From Micromonospora chaiyaphumensis (lineage in GTDB: Bacteria > Actinomycetota > Actinomycetes > Mycobacteriales > Micromonosporaceae): a stretch of DNA of 64,000 bases. Both the position numbers and the translations under genes were made by a program. Location: contig NZ_FMCS01000006.1 in assembly GCF_900091435.1 (NCBI RefSeq), positions 1 to 64,000 of the forward strand. The letters run 5' to 3'. Positions within the stretch are counted from its first letter, which is position 1, and each line of letters begins with the position of its first letter. The notes beneath the pieces are model-generated. The model was given only the letters and a program-made list of their open reading frames with translations. It was not told the DNA's origin and did not search any database. This document shows positions 1 to 9,174 of this stretch, piece by piece.

Positions 1-1380
1 CCCGGGTCACCTCGTCGGCGAACGACGACAGCTGGTCCACCATCGTGTTGACCGTCGACTTCAGCTCCAGGATCTCGCCCTGCGCGTCCACCGTGATCTT
101 CTGCGACAGGTCACCCTTGGCCACCGCCGTCGACACCTGGGCGATGTTCCGCACCTGGGCGGTCAGGTTCGACGCCATCGAGTTCACGTTGTCGGTGAGG
201 TCGCGCCAGGTGCCGGCGACGCCGCGTACCTGGGCCTGGCCGCCGAGCTTGCCCTCGGTGCCCACCTCACGGGCCACCCGGGTCACCTCGTCGGCGAACG
301 ACGACAGCTGGTCCACCATCGTGTTGACCGTCGACTTCAGCTCCAGGATCTCGCCCCGGGCATCCACGGTGATCTTCTGGCCCAGGTCGCCCTTGGCGAC
401 CGCGGTGGTGACCGAGGCGATGTTCCGCACCTGGCTGGTCAGGTTCGACGCCATCGAGTTCACGTTGTCGGTCAGGTCCCGCCAGGTGCCGGACACGCCC
501 TTCACCTGGGCCTGGCCGCCCAGCTTGCCCTCGGTGCCCACCTCACGGGCCACGCGGGTCACCTCGTCGGCGAACGAGGAGAGCTGGTCGACCATGGTGT
601 TGACGGTGTTCTTCAGCTCCAGGATCTCGCCCTGCGCGTCCACCGTGATCTTCTGCGACAGGTCACCCTTGGCCACCGCCGTGGAGACCTGCGAGATGTT
701 CCGGACCTGGCTGGTGAGGTTGCCGGCGAGCTGGTTCACGTTCTCGGTCAGGTCGCGCCAGGTGCCGGAGACCCCGCGCACCTGGGCCTGCCCGCCCAGC
801 TTGCCCTCGATGCCCACCTCGCGGGCCACCCGGGTCACCTCGTCGGCGAACGACGACAGCTGGTCCACCATCGTGTTCACGGTGTCCTTCAGCTCCAGGA
901 TCTCGCCCTGTGCGGCCACGGTGATCTTCTGGGACAGGTCGCCGCGGGCCACCGCCGTCGAAACCTGGGCGATGTTGCGGACCTGGCTGGTCAGGTTCGA
1001 CGCCATCGAGTTGACGCTGTCGGTCAGGTCCTTCCACGTGCCGGCCACGTTCGGCACCTCGGCCTGGCCGCCGAGCTTCCCGTCGGTGCCCACCTCGCGG
1101 GCCACCCGGGTCACCTGCTCGGCGAAGAGCCGCAGCGTCTCGGTGAGCGAGTTCATCGTGTCGGCCAGCTCGGCCACCTCGCCGCGGGCGCCGACCGTGA
1201 TCTTCTGCGACAGGTCGCCCTTCGCCACCGCCGTCGCCACCTGGGAGATCGAGCGCACCTGGCCGGTGAGGTTCGACGCCATGGTGTTCACCGAATCGGT
1301 GAGGTCCTTCCAGGTGCCGGCGACGCCACGGACATCGGCCTGGCCGCCCAGCTTGCCCTCGGTGCCCACCTCCCGGGCCA
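1..1380. repeat. 276-bp coding tandem repeat (HAMP units)
   Basis: The block beginning cccgggtcac recurs at 1, 277, 553 (one base changed), 829, 1105 and 1381, an exact 276-bp period or 92 residues per unit. Each unit encodes one pair of HAMP-type helices. The unit near 1105 is the most diverged. The array continues past the window edge. Confidence 0.93.
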
Positions 1381-1870
1381 CCCGGGTCACCTCGTCGGCG
1401 AACGACGAGAGCTGGTCGACCATCGTGTTCACGGTCCGGCCGATCCGCAGGTACTCACCGCGCAGCGGCCGGCCGTCGATCTCCAGCGCCATGTGCTGGG
1501 ACAGGTCGCCGTCGGCCACCGCCACGATCACCCGGGCGATCTCCGTGGTCGGGCGGCCCAGGTCGTCGATCAGCGAGTTGACCGCCCGCTGCCCCTCGGC
1601 CCAGGAGCCGTCCAGGCCCTCGTCGTCCAGCCGCTCGGTGAGCCGGCCGTCGCGGCCGACCACCCGGCTGATCCGGCGCAGGTCCAGGTGCTGCCGCTCC
1701 TGGAGCGACACCACGTCGTTGAAGGAGTCCGCCACCTCGCCGGCCAGGCCGGCCCGTCGGGGCAGGCGGACCCGGAGGTCACCGCGACGGACCCGTCGCA
1801 GCGCCTCGACCAGTTCACCGAGGAGCACCTCGTGGTCGTCCCCGGCTACCGGTTGTTTCGCCGTGGTCAT
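1..1870 (-). CDS. HAMP-repeat sensor histidine kinase, 3' part outside window
   Basis: Cytoplasmic signalling protein of the group III (Nik1-like) type. The visible N-terminal 623 codons have a region of about 110 residues followed by consecutive HAMP units with the recurring core GDLSQKITV and the linker LTDSVN. No membrane segment is visible. The kinase or output part would lie beyond position 1, so calling it a histidine kinase rests on knowledge of proteins with this repeat architecture. The start ATG at 1870 is preceded by GAGGAAA, a good ribosome site. It is transcribed away from the phosphatase gene starting at 2077, and the two could share a signalling pathway. An open frame on the opposite strand here is a shadow of the repeats. 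Confidence 0.85.
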   Translation of the reverse strand, partial: MTTAKQPVAGDDHEVLLGELVEALRRVRRGDLRVRLPRRAGLAGEVADSFNDVVSLQERQHLDLRRISRVVGRDGRLTERLDDEGLDGSWAEGQRAVNSLIDDLGRPTTEIARVIVAVADGDLSQHMALEIDGRPLRGEYLRIGRTVNTMVDQLSSFADEVTRVAREVGTEGKLGGQADVRGVAGTWKDLTDSVNTMASNLTGQVRSISQVATAVAKGDLSQKITVGARGEVAELADTMNSLTETLRLFAEQVTRVAREVGTDGKLGGQAEVPNVAGTWKDLTDSVNSMASNLTSQVRNIAQVSTAVARGDLSQKITVAAQGEILELKDTVNTMVDQLSSFADEVTRVAREVGIEGKLGGQAQVRGVSGTWRDLTENVNQLAGNLTSQVRNISQVSTAVAKGDLSQKITVDAQGEILELKNTVNTMVDQLSSFADEVTRVAREVGTEGKLGGQAQVKGVSGTWRDLTDNVNSMASNLTSQVRNIASVTTAVAKGDLGQKITVDARGEILELKSTVNTMVDQLSSFADEVTRVAREVGTEGKLGGQAQVRGVAGTWRDLTDNVNSMASNLTAQVRNIAQVSTAVAKGDLSQKITVDAQGEILELKSTVNTMVDQLSSFADEVTR

Positions 1871-2076
1871 TCATTTCCTCGCTCAGCTCGGGGGCCATCA
1901 GGCTCGTGCCGACACGCGGCCATCCCACCATTCTGCCGCGTGTCGCGTCGAGGCCATCGATACCGAGCGGACGCCACGCCCGATCTGTCCCGCGCCGACC
2001 GGATCGGCGGAGCGGCTTGGCACCCGGGGCGGCGGCGGTGGAGGATACGGAGGTGTCAGCGGAGGCGGGGCCGGCC

Positions 2077-4116
2077 ATGAACGGCGGCTCGGACGAGCAC
2101 GTCCGGCGGGTTCGCCTCCCCGCCGACCGGCGCACGCCCGCCGCGGCCCGGGCGCTGGTGCGCTCGGTGCTCGCCGAGGCGGACCTGCACGAGCTGCTCA
2201 ACGAGGCGCTGCTGCTGACCACCGAACTCACCACCAACGCGGTCGAGCACGCGCGCACCGAACTGGACATCGAGGTCGAAGCCGACCCGGCGGGGCTGAC
2301 CGTCACGGTGACCGACTTCGCCTCCGGCCCGGTCGACGAGCTGATGGTCGGCGTCCGGAACACCACCTCCGACATCACCGAGGTGGCCGAGCGGGGCCGC
2401 GGGCTGCTGCTGGTCGACCACTTCGCCAGCCGCTGGGGCACCACCTACCTGCCGACGGGCAAGGGAGTCTGGTTCCGGCTCGACCGGCCCGACCTCGCTC
2501 CGACCTCCCGACCGGCCGAGGCCCGCCCGGTGCTGACCACCAGCGCACCGAGCGACGGGGGCACGCCGAGCGCCGCCGCGATGAGCGAGCTCATGCAGAC
2601 CACCCCCGACCCGTACGCGGACGACCCGCTGCCCGAGTTCGCCGCCGGGCTACTGAGCCGGGTCGCCGAGATGGTCGGGGCGGCCGGCGGGGTGGTACGG
2701 CTGGACCGCGGCGACGGGCAGGGCAGCCAGGTGCTCGCCCGCTACGGCCGGCAGCCCCGCGAGGGCAACGAGCTGCTGCGCGTCCCGCTCGCCGTGCACC
2801 GCCCCTACGCCGGGGAGCTGGAGCTGGACGCGGCGCCGTCGGCGTACGCCCGGCCGCTCGCGGTGCTGGCCGCCGAGCGGCTCTCCCTGCACCTGGAGAA
2901 CGACCGGCTGCGCCGGGCCGACGTACGCCGGTCGGCCTGGCTGACCTTCCTGGCCGAGGCGAGCGAACTGCTGGCCCAGTCGCTGGACGTCGAGCTGACC
3001 ATGGCGCTCGTCCCGCACCTCGTGGTGCCCCGGCTCGGCCAGTGGTGCGCCGTGCACACCACCGACGAGTGGGGGCGGCTGCGGCTCGCCGCGGCCAGCC
3101 ACGCCGACGAGGCGGTGCTGCCGCAGCTGCACCGGGTGCTCCAGGAGACCGGGCCCGACTCGATCCAGGCCCGGCTGCGGGAGTCCTCCCGGAGCGCGAC
3201 ACAGGTGCCGCTGAGCGGGCCGATGGAGGGCTTCGCCGTACCCCTGATCGCCCGTGGTCAGCGGCTCGGCACCCTGGCCGTGGGCCGTCACCAGCGGCAC
3301 CGGCACGACCCCGACGAGGTGTCGGTGCTGGAGGACGTGGCCCGGCGGGCCGCCCTGGCCATCGAGAACGCCCGGATCCACGCCGAGCGCCGGCGGGTCG
3401 CGCAGACCCTCCAGCAGTCGCTGCTGCCGCCGGTGCTCCCGGTGGTCGAGGGCATCGGCTTCGCCGCCGAGTACGTGCCGACCGGCGACGACGCCGAGGT
3501 CGGCGGCGACTTCTACGACGTGGTGCCGCTGCCGGACGGCCGGTGGCTCGTGGTCGTCGGCGACGTCTCCGGCAAGGGCGTGCAGGCGGCGGCGGTGACC
3601 GGGCTGGTCCGGGACGTGATCCGGGTGCTCGTCGGCGACGGCAAGCCGCTGCCGGAGGTGCTCGGCCGGCTCAACGAGACGCTGGTCGAGCGGGGCGGCG
3701 GCCGCTACTGCACGCTCGCGCTGGCGGCGGTCGGGCCGGGCGACGGCGACCAGCTCGACGTCTCCCTGCACCTGGCCGGGCACGACCGGCCCGTGCTGCT
3801 GCACGGCGGCGGCGGGGCGGGCTTCGTCGGCACCGGCGGCACGGCCCTCGGGCTGCTCGACTCGATCACCACCCCGACCGCCGAGATCGCGCTCAAGCCG
3901 GGCGACGCACTGATCTTCTACACCGACGGGGTCACCGAGCGCCGGCGCGGCCGGGAGTTGTTCGGCACCGACCGCCTGCGCGAGGCGGCGGCGCCCCTGG
4001 CCGGCTACTCGGCGGACGTGGTGGCCGCCCGCCTCCGCGCCACAGCGATCGCCTTCTCGGTGGAACCCCCGCGCGACGACATAGCCGTCCTGGTCCTCCG
4101 CAACGACGCCCTCTGA
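2077..4116 (+). CDS. ATP-binding GAF SpoIIE-family protein phosphatase
   Basis: Predicted 679-residue regulator that can both bind or phosphorylate anti-sigma-type partners and dephosphorylate them. The first 150 residues form an RsbW/SpoIIAB-like ATPase ([13 protein letters not shown]-box, [17 protein letters not shown]-box). A GAF-like sensor region follows, and the last 220 residues form a PP2C/SpoIIE phosphatase ([36 protein letters not shown]). The ATG at 2077 has GGAGG 11 nt upstream; an in-frame GTG at 2053 is the alternative start. Divergent from the HAMP-repeat kinase. Likely acts in a sigma-factor or anti-anti-sigma network; the partner is not identifiable from sequence. Confidence 0.88.
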   Translation: MNGGSDEHVRRVRLPADRRTPAAARALVRSVLAEADLHELLNEALLLTTELTTNAVEHARTELDIEVEADPAGLTVTVTDFASGPVDELMVGVRNTTSDITEVAERGRGLLLVDHFASRWGTTYLPTGKGVWFRLDRPDLAPTSRPAEARPVLTTSAPSDGGTPSAAAMSELMQTTPDPYADDPLPEFAAGLLSRVAEMVGAAGGVVRLDRGDGQGSQVLARYGRQPREGNELLRVPLAVHRPYAGELELDAAPSAYARPLAVLAAERLSLHLENDRLRRADVRRSAWLTFLAEASELLAQSLDVELTMALVPHLVVPRLGQWCAVHTTDEWGRLRLAAASHADEAVLPQLHRVLQETGPDSIQARLRESSRSATQVPLSGPMEGFAVPLIARGQRLGTLAVGRHQRHRHDPDEVSVLEDVARRAALAIENARIHAERRRVAQTLQQSLLPPVLPVVEGIGFAAEYVPTGDDAEVGGDFYDVVPLPDGRWLVVVGDVSGKGVQAAAVTGLVRDVIRVLVGDGKPLPEVLGRLNETLVERGGGRYCTLALAAVGPGDGDQLDVSLHLAGHDRPVLLHGGGGAGFVGTGGTALGLLDSITTPTAEIALKPGDALIFYTDGVTERRRGRELFGTDRLREAAAPLAGYSADVVAARLRATAIAFSVEPPRDDIAVLVLRNDAL

Positions 4117-4143
4117 CCCTCTCCCCCTGGGCGCCAACCCCGT

Positions 4144-4200
4144 TGATCATGAAGTTAGCGGCAGTAGGTGCCCGGTTTGTCGCCGCCAACTTCATGATCA
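4144..4200. terminator. GATC-capped stem-loop between convergent genes
   Basis: Arms TGATCATGAAGTT...GCGGC (4144-4162) and GCCGCCAACTTCATGATCA (4182-4200) pair over 19 positions with one mismatch around a 19-nt loop. It lies between two converging genes, so a bidirectional terminator is likely, although no U-tract follows. Related elements occur at 31733, 49903 and 55412. Confidence 0.65.
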
Positions 4201-4206
4201 CCGAGG

Positions 4207-5724
4207 CTAGAGGCCGCCTGGGAGGCGGCCGGGGGCCAGGCGGTGATGGGGGTCCAGGTGGGCCTTGGCCGTGCGGAGGCGGGGCAGGGTCGGCAGCTCG
4301 CCCCACAGGTCGACGGCCCGGCGGACCGGTGCGGGCGCGGAGACCACCACGCAGCGACCCTGGCGGGCGAGGAGCACGCCCCGGACCGCGGCGAGGATCG
4401 AGGCGACCCGCTCGGGCGGCAGTGAGCCGGGCAGCGCCGCGTGCACGGCGCCGATCCCGGCCGAGCCGCGGACCGGGACGGGGGTGCCGGCCGCGTCGCG
4501 CAGCGCGTAGACGGCGGCGTGCAGGTCGTTGATGGGCACCTCGATCCGCAGTGCGGTGTCGCCGGGGGCGAACGGGTAGCGGCCCCACCACTCGGGGGCG
4601 GCGTGGTTGACCACGGCCTCGGGGCCGAGCAGCGCGACGAGCCGGTCGGCCCGCTCCGCCACGTCGGCCGGACCGCCTTCCAGCAGCACCACCAGGCTGC
4701 CCGCGGCGGTCGGCCGCCCCGGCCGGCCGGTCACCGCCGGATGGTCGGGCCGGTTGACCACGGACGGGTGGGTCGCGGGGATCCGCCGGCGCGGCAGCGG
4801 CACGGGCACCGGCAGGTCCAGCTCGACGGCCGACGGGTCGAGCCGGGCGGCGAGCACCGCCCGGACCAGGTCGTGCACCTCCAGCGGCGTCCACACCGGA
4901 CGCGACACCCAGACCCGCCCGGCCGGCACGGCCTGCACCCGCATGGTGGCCGAGACCAGCACCCCGAGGCCGCCCTGCGAGCCGCAGAGCAGCCGGGCCA
5001 CGTCGAGCCCCGGCACCTCGGCCGCCCCGAAGAGGGCGGCCGCACCGCCCGGCGCCCCACCACCCGGCGTCGCACCACCCGATGCCGCACCGCCCCGCGT
5101 CGCACCACCCAGGGCCCGACCACGCGATGCCCCACCGCCCAGTGCCGGCCCAGCTCGGCCGAGCAGCGCGGTGCCCGGCTCCCCCACGCTGACCAGCTCG
5201 CCGTCGGCGTCGAGGTAGCGCACCCCGACGAGCTGGGCGCAGGGACTGCCGTGGCGGTGGCGCAGCGGGCCGGCCTCGTCGGCGGCCAGCACCCCGCCCA
5301 GCGTCGCCCCGGGGGAGGGCGCGTCGACCGGGAGGCGCCGGCCGCTGCGCTCCAGAGTGGCCTGCACGGCCCGGAGCGGGGTGCCGGCACCGATCTCGGC
5401 CACCGCGGAGGCGTGCGGCTCGTGCCAGACCCCGGCCAGCCGGCCGGTGTCGAGCATGATGTCGACCTGCGCCGGGGCGGCACCCCAGTCGATCTTCGTG
5501 CCGGCGCCGCGGGGCACGACGGTCAGGTCGTGGGCCGCGGCCAGCCGGAGCACCTCGGCGGCGGCGTGCGGGCCGCCCGGCACGGCCACCCAGCGGGCCG
5601 TCCGCCCGGCCACCTCGTCGGCCGGGCCGGCGAAACGGGCGAACGGCGGACCGCAGATCTCCGCCAGCTTCCGGGTGATCTCGAGGGCTCCGGGTCGATC
5701 GGTGGAACGCGCTGCAGCCGCCAT
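4207..5724 (-). CDS. FAD-binding oxidoreductase, GlcE-like
   Basis: 505-residue flavoprotein of the FAD_binding_4 (VAO) family, closest in layout to the glycolate oxidase subunit GlcE. The N-terminal FAD domain carries [13 protein letters not shown], and [11 protein letters not shown] and [13 protein letters not shown] follow. GlcE normally works with GlcD and GlcF, but neither is adjacent here, so the substrate is open. A run of seven Gly/Ala-rich pentapeptides interrupts the middle (DNA 5042-5146). The ATG at 5724 is chosen because TACGAT lies 7 nt upstream on this strand, a leaderless promoter; an in-frame ATG at 5742 would place the start upstream of that promoter. A near-consensus LexA box overlaps the promoter, suggesting damage-induced expression. 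Confidence 0.75.
   Translation of the reverse strand: MAAAARSTDRPGALEITRKLAEICGPPFARFAGPADEVAGRTARWVAVPGGPHAAAEVLRLAAAHDLTVVPRGAGTKIDWGAAPAQVDIMLDTGRLAGVWHEPHASAVAEIGAGTPLRAVQATLERSGRRLPVDAPSPGATLGGVLAADEAGPLRHRHGSPCAQLVGVRYLDADGELVSVGEPGTALLGRAGPALGGGASRGRALGGATRGGAASGGATPGGGAPGGAAALFGAAEVPGLDVARLLCGSQGGLGVLVSATMRVQAVPAGRVWVSRPVWTPLEVHDLVRAVLAARLDPSAVELDLPVPVPLPRRRIPATHPSVVNRPDHPAVTGRPGRPTAAGSLVVLLEGGPADVAERADRLVALLGPEAVVNHAAPEWWGRYPFAPGDTALRIEVPINDLHAAVYALRDAAGTPVPVRGSAGIGAVHAALPGSLPPERVASILAAVRGVLLARQGRCVVVSAPAPVRRAVDLWGELPTLPRLRTAKAHLDPHHRLAPGRLPGGL
5042..5146 (-). repeat. 15-bp coding minisatellite, 7 units
   Basis: Seven imperfect 15-bp units of the type gcaccacccggcgtc lie end to end and stay in frame. 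They encode pentapeptides such as [20 protein letters not shown] and APGGA. The array forms a flexible linker in the FAD oxidase and can gain or lose units without shifting the frame. Confidence 0.88.
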
Positions 5725-5731
5725 GGCGGTT

Positions 5732-5737
5732 ATCGTA
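5732..5737 (-). promoter_or_regulatory. Leaderless -10 of the FAD oxidase gene
   Basis: TACGAT on the minus strand, 7 nt before the ATG at 5724, fits the TANNNT rule for actinobacterial leaderless transcripts. It decides the start codon. Confidence 0.6.
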
Positions 5738-5748
5738 CACATGTTCGA
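5733..5748 (-). promoter_or_regulatory. Near-consensus LexA (SOS) box
   Basis: On the minus strand the site reads TCGAACATGTGTACGA. This is one base away from the actinobacterial LexA palindrome TCGAACNNNNGTTCGA. It overlaps the TACGAT -10 element (5732-5737) of the FAD oxidase gene, so bound LexA would block RNA polymerase directly. It also lies about 65 bp upstream of the divergent oligopeptidase B promoter. Function is inferred. Confidence 0.62.
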
Positions 5749-5811
5749 AAGCCCTGCGGCGAGTCGCCGGATTTCGGCGGCGCGCGGCCCGGTCGGCGGC
5801 CCGCCGGCCGG

Positions 5812-5817
5812 TAACGT
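5812..5817 (+). promoter_or_regulatory. Leaderless -10 of ptrB
   Basis: TAACGT followed by 7 nt and the GTG at 5825. No Shine-Dalgarno is present. The alternative GTG at 5816 would fall inside this element. Confidence 0.55.
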
Positions 5818-5824
5818 GACGCCC

Positions 5825-7975
5825 GTGACCACCGAGACTTTCGACAACTCCCGCTCGGCGCGTCGATCGCCGCGCCGCGACCTGGAGCCGTCGCCTGCCC
5901 CCGTCGCGAAGCGCGTTCCGGCCGACCGGACCCACCACGGCGACACCGTCGTCGACGAGTACGCCTGGCTGGCCGCCAAGGACGACCCGGAGACGATCGC
6001 CTACCTGACCGCGGAGAACGCGTACACCGAGGCGCGCACCGCGCACCTGGCGGGGCTGCGCGCGGAGCTGTTCGAGGAGACCCGCCGGCGCACCCAGGAG
6101 ACCGACCTGTCGGTGCCGACCCGCAAGGACGGCTACTGGTACTACACGCGCACGGTCGAGGGCCAGCAGTACGGCGTGCACTGCCGCCGCGCCGTCCGCG
6201 ACGGCGAGACCACGCCGCCGGTCAGCGCGGACGGCGCCCCGCTCGACGGCGAGGAGGTGCTGCTCGACGGCAACACGCTCGCCGAGGGGCATGACTTCTT
6301 CTCCCTGGGCGCGTTCGACGTGAGCCCCGACGGGCGCTGGCTGGCCTACTCGACCGACTTCTCCGGCGACGAGCGCTTCACGCTGCGGATCAAGGATCTC
6401 CAGACCGGCGAGGCGCTCCCGGACGAGGTCCCGGACACCTTCTACGGCACCGCCTGGTCGAGCGACGCCTCGACGCTGTTCTACGTCACGGTCGACGACG
6501 CCTGGCGGCCGAACCGGGTCTGGCGGCACACCGTGGGCACCCCGTCGAGTGCGGACGTGGTGGTGCACCAGGAGGACGACGAGCGGTTCTGGGTGGGCGT
6601 CGAGCTGACCCGTTCCGAGCGCTTCGTGGTCATCGACATCCACAGCAAGATCACCAGCGAGGTCCGGGTCATCCCGGCCGCCAACCCCACCGGCGAGCCG
6701 GCGATCATCGCGCCGCGCCGGCAGGGCGTCGAGTACGCGGTGGAGCACCACGGGCACCGCTTCCTGATCCTGCACAACGACGGCGCGGAGGACTTCGCGC
6801 TGGCGTACACGTCGGCGGACGCGCCGGGCGACTGGACGCCGCTGATCCCGCACACCCCCGGCACCCGTCTGGAGTCCGTCGACGCGTTCGAGAACCACCT
6901 GGTCGTCTCGCTGCGCAGCAACGGGCTGACCGGGCTGCGGGTGCTGCCCGTCGGCGGCGGGGACAGCTTCGACATCGACTTCCCCGAGCCGATCTACAGC
7001 GTCGGGCTCGACGCCAACCCGGAATACCGCACGAGCGAGGTGCGGCTGCGCTACACCTCGCTGGTCACCCCGGACTCGGTCTACGACTACGACCTGGTCA
7101 CGCGACAGATGGTGCTGCGCCGGCGGAAGCCGGTCCGGCCCGGCCCGGACGGGCGGGAGTACGACCCGGCCGACTACGAGCAGCACCGGGACTGGGCGCT
7201 CGCCGACGACGGCACCCGGGTGCCCATCTCGCTGGTCTGCCGCACGGGCACCCCGCGCGACGGCTCCGCTCCCGCCGTCATCTACGGCTACGGTTCCTAC
7301 GAGGCGAGCATGGACCCGTGGTTCTCCATCGCCCGGCTCAGCCTGCTCGACCGGGGCGTGATCTTCGCGGTGGCGCACATCCGTGGCGGGGGCGAGCTGG
7401 GCCGGCGCTGGTACGACGAGGGCAAGCTGCTGGCCAAGAAGAACACCTTCACCGACTTCGTGGCCTGCGCCCGGCACCTGGTCAAGGCCGGCTGGACGGC
7501 GAGCGACCGGCTGGTCGCCCGGGGCGCCTCGGCCGGTGGCCTGCTGATGGGCGCGGTGGCCAACCTCGCCCCGGACGCGTTCGCCGGGATCGTCGCGCAG
7601 GTGCCGTTCGTGGACGCGCTCACCTCGATCCTCGACCCGTCGCTGCCGCTGACGGTCACCGAGTGGGAGGAGTGGGGCAACCCGCTCGACGACCCCGAGG
7701 TCTACGCGTACATGAAGTCGTACACGCCCTACGAGAACGTGGCCGCGGTGGACTACCCGGCGATCCTCGCGGTGACCAGCCTCAACGACACCCGGGTGCT
7801 CTACCACGAGCCGGCCAAGTGGATCGCCCGGCTGCGCGCGGTCGCCCCGCAGGGCGACTACCTGCTCAAGACCGAGATGGGCGCGGGCCACGGCGGCCCG
7901 AGCGGCCGGTACGACGCCTGGCGCGAGGAGGCGTTCGTCAACGCCTGGACCCTCGACCGGCTGGGCCGCGCCTGA
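5825..7975 (+). CDS. ptrB: Oligopeptidase B (S9A serine peptidase)
   Basis: 716-residue cytosolic prolyl-oligopeptidase-family enzyme that cleaves short peptides, typically after Lys or Arg. The N-terminal half is the seven-bladed propeller. The C-terminal alpha/beta hydrolase domain has the nucleophile in GASAGG (about S569), the family block HIRGGGELGRRWYDEGK and the catalytic-His segment GAGHGGPSGRYDAW. Length and motifs fit PtrB rather than prolyl oligopeptidase proper. The GTG at 5825 follows a leaderless -10. It is divergent from the LexA-boxed FAD oxidase gene, and a strong stem-loop follows the stop. Confidence 0.9.
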   Translation: MTTETFDNSRSARRSPRRDLEPSPAPVAKRVPADRTHHGDTVVDEYAWLAAKDDPETIAYLTAENAYTEARTAHLAGLRAELFEETRRRTQETDLSVPTRKDGYWYYTRTVEGQQYGVHCRRAVRDGETTPPVSADGAPLDGEEVLLDGNTLAEGHDFFSLGAFDVSPDGRWLAYSTDFSGDERFTLRIKDLQTGEALPDEVPDTFYGTAWSSDASTLFYVTVDDAWRPNRVWRHTVGTPSSADVVVHQEDDERFWVGVELTRSERFVVIDIHSKITSEVRVIPAANPTGEPAIIAPRRQGVEYAVEHHGHRFLILHNDGAEDFALAYTSADAPGDWTPLIPHTPGTRLESVDAFENHLVVSLRSNGLTGLRVLPVGGGDSFDIDFPEPIYSVGLDANPEYRTSEVRLRYTSLVTPDSVYDYDLVTRQMVLRRRKPVRPGPDGREYDPADYEQHRDWALADDGTRVPISLVCRTGTPRDGSAPAVIYGYGSYEASMDPWFSIARLSLLDRGVIFAVAHIRGGGELGRRWYDEGKLLAKKNTFTDFVACARHLVKAGWTASDRLVARGASAGGLLMGAVANLAPDAFAGIVAQVPFVDALTSILDPSLPLTVTEWEEWGNPLDDPEVYAYMKSYTPYENVAAVDYPAILAVTSLNDTRVLYHEPAKWIARLRAVAPQGDYLLKTEMGAGHGGPSGRYDAWREEAFVNAWTLDRLGRA

Positions 7976-7980
7976 CCGTC

Positions 7981-8011
7981 GGGCTGAGGGGCCGCGCCGG
8001 CCCCTCAGCCC
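7981..8011. terminator. Bidirectional terminator hairpin
   Basis: Perfect 14-bp arms beginning GGGCTGAGGGGCCG with a 3-nt loop. It sits just after the ptrB stop and overlaps the last codons of the converging dehydratase gene. Confidence 0.75.
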
Positions 8012-8946
8012 AGCAGCGGGGCCAGCACGTGCGGGTCCGCGTTGCCGCCGGTGACCACCGCGACGGTACGCCCCGGCGGCAGCTCGTCCCGGTGGAAGAG
8101 TCGGGCGGCCAGCGCGACCGCGCCGCTCGGCTCGGCCACCAGCCGGGCCTCGCGGAGCAGCCGCCCCGTCGCCGCGACGATCTCGTCCTCGGTCACCGTG
8201 ACGATGCCGTCGAGCCGGTCCCGCAGGTGGGCCAGGGTCAGCTCGGACAGGTTGGTGCGCAGTCCGTCCGCGCAGGTCCGGTAGGTGCGCTCGACCTCCC
8301 AGACCACCACCTCCCCGGCCGCCAGGGAGTCACGGGCGTCGGCGGCGAGCAGCGGCTCCACCCCGATCACGGCGGCCGACGGGCGCAGCGCCTTGACCGC
8401 GGTGGCCACGCCCGAGGAGAGCCCGCCACCGCCCACGGGCACCAGCACCACGTCGACGTCGGGCAGGTCGGCGACGATCTCCAGGCCGACGGTGCCCTGC
8501 CCCGCGATGATCCACGGGTGGTCGAAGGGCGGCACCAGCGTGGCCCCGGTGTCGGCGACGATCCGCTCGGCCTCGACGAGCCGGCGGGCCGGCGGCACGA
8601 GTCGCACGTCGGCCCCGAGCGTCCGCATCCGATCGACCTTCACCCGCGGCGCGCCCTCCGGCACGACCACGGTGCACGGCACGCCGAACGTCCGGGCCGC
8701 GTACGCCAGGGCCTGCCCGTGGTTGCCGGAGGAGTGGGTCACCACGCCCCGGGAGCGGGCGGCCGGGTCCAGCCGGGCCACCGCGTGCGTCGCCCCGCGC
8801 AGCTTGAACGAGCCGACCGGCTGCAGGTTCTCCGGCTTGAGCCACAGCTCGTCGTCCCAGAGCGTCGGCAGCAGCGGGGTACGCACCACGGCGCCCGCGA
8901 CGTCCTCGGCGGCGGCCCGGACGTCGGCGATCGAGACCAGCTCCAT
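8005..8946 (-). CDS. PLP-dependent threonine/serine dehydratase-like protein
   Basis: 313 residues, fold-type II PLP enzyme of the threonine ammonia-lyase/serine racemase group, which deaminates Thr or Ser to a 2-oxoacid. The PLP lysine is in GSFKLRGA, the substrate loop is SSGNHGQALAYA, and the phosphate-binding turn is PVGGGGLSSGV. It is short like catabolic enzymes and lacks the C-terminal ACT regulatory domain of biosynthetic IlvA. Substrate choice among threonine, serine and related hydroxyamino acids cannot be fixed from sequence. Converges with ptrB across a shared terminator. Confidence 0.85.
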   Translation of the reverse strand: MELVSIADVRAAAEDVAGAVVRTPLLPTLWDDELWLKPENLQPVGSFKLRGATHAVARLDPAARSRGVVTHSSGNHGQALAYAARTFGVPCTVVVPEGAPRVKVDRMRTLGADVRLVPPARRLVEAERIVADTGATLVPPFDHPWIIAGQGTVGLEIVADLPDVDVVLVPVGGGGLSSGVATAVKALRPSAAVIGVEPLLAADARDSLAAGEVVVWEVERTYRTCADGLRTNLSELTLAHLRDRLDGIVTVTEDEIVAATGRLLREARLVAEPSGAVALAARLFHRDELPPGRTVAVVTGGNADPHVLAPLLG

Positions 8947-8996
8947 CGCCCCATCCTGCCGCGCCGCGGGACCGGCCGCCGCCCCGCGTCCGGCCC

Positions 8997-9002
8997 TAGA
9001 CT
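8997..9002 (+). promoter_or_regulatory. Leaderless -10 of a small membrane-protein gene
   Basis: TAGACT followed by 6 nt and the GTG at 9009. This supports the reality of the 54-residue gene. Confidence 0.6.
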
Positions 9003-9008
9003 GCCCGG

Positions 9009-9173
9009 GTGAGCGACGACGAGCAGCGGGCGGAAGGCGGGCCGGGGCCGGCCCGGCGCGCCCCCGTGTGGCTGATCCTCGGCGTGGTCGCCTCCGCCCT
9101 GGTGGTGTGCTGCTGCTCGGCGCTGATCGGCCTGACCGTCTCCTGGGCCGCCGGGCTGTTCGGCCCGCGCTGA
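9009..9173 (+). CDS. Small single-pass membrane protein
   Basis: 54-residue protein with a charged, Gly/Pro-rich N-terminus of about 20 residues, then one hydrophobic helix (WLILGVVASALVVCCCSALI) and a short tail. It has a run of three cysteines inside the membrane segment. A leaderless -10 places the start at GTG 9009. The stop is 1 nt from the end of the converging glycosyltransferase gene. No function can be assigned. Confidence 0.6.
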   Translation: MSDDEQRAEGGPGPARRAPVWLILGVVASALVVCCCSALIGLTVSWAAGLFGPR

Positions 9174-9174
9174 C

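Noticed and set aside
45..4532. A 1495-codon plus-strand frame spanning the HAMP kinase and phosphatase genes
   Set aside because: It is a shadow of the repeated minus-strand HAMP gene and of the 2077 gene in another frame; composition is Arg/Pro/Ala-biased and no domain is readable.
3932..7891. A 1319-codon minus-strand frame over ptrB and the FAD oxidase
   Set aside because: Antisense to ptrB and out of frame with the FAD oxidase; typical long spurious frame in high-GC DNA.
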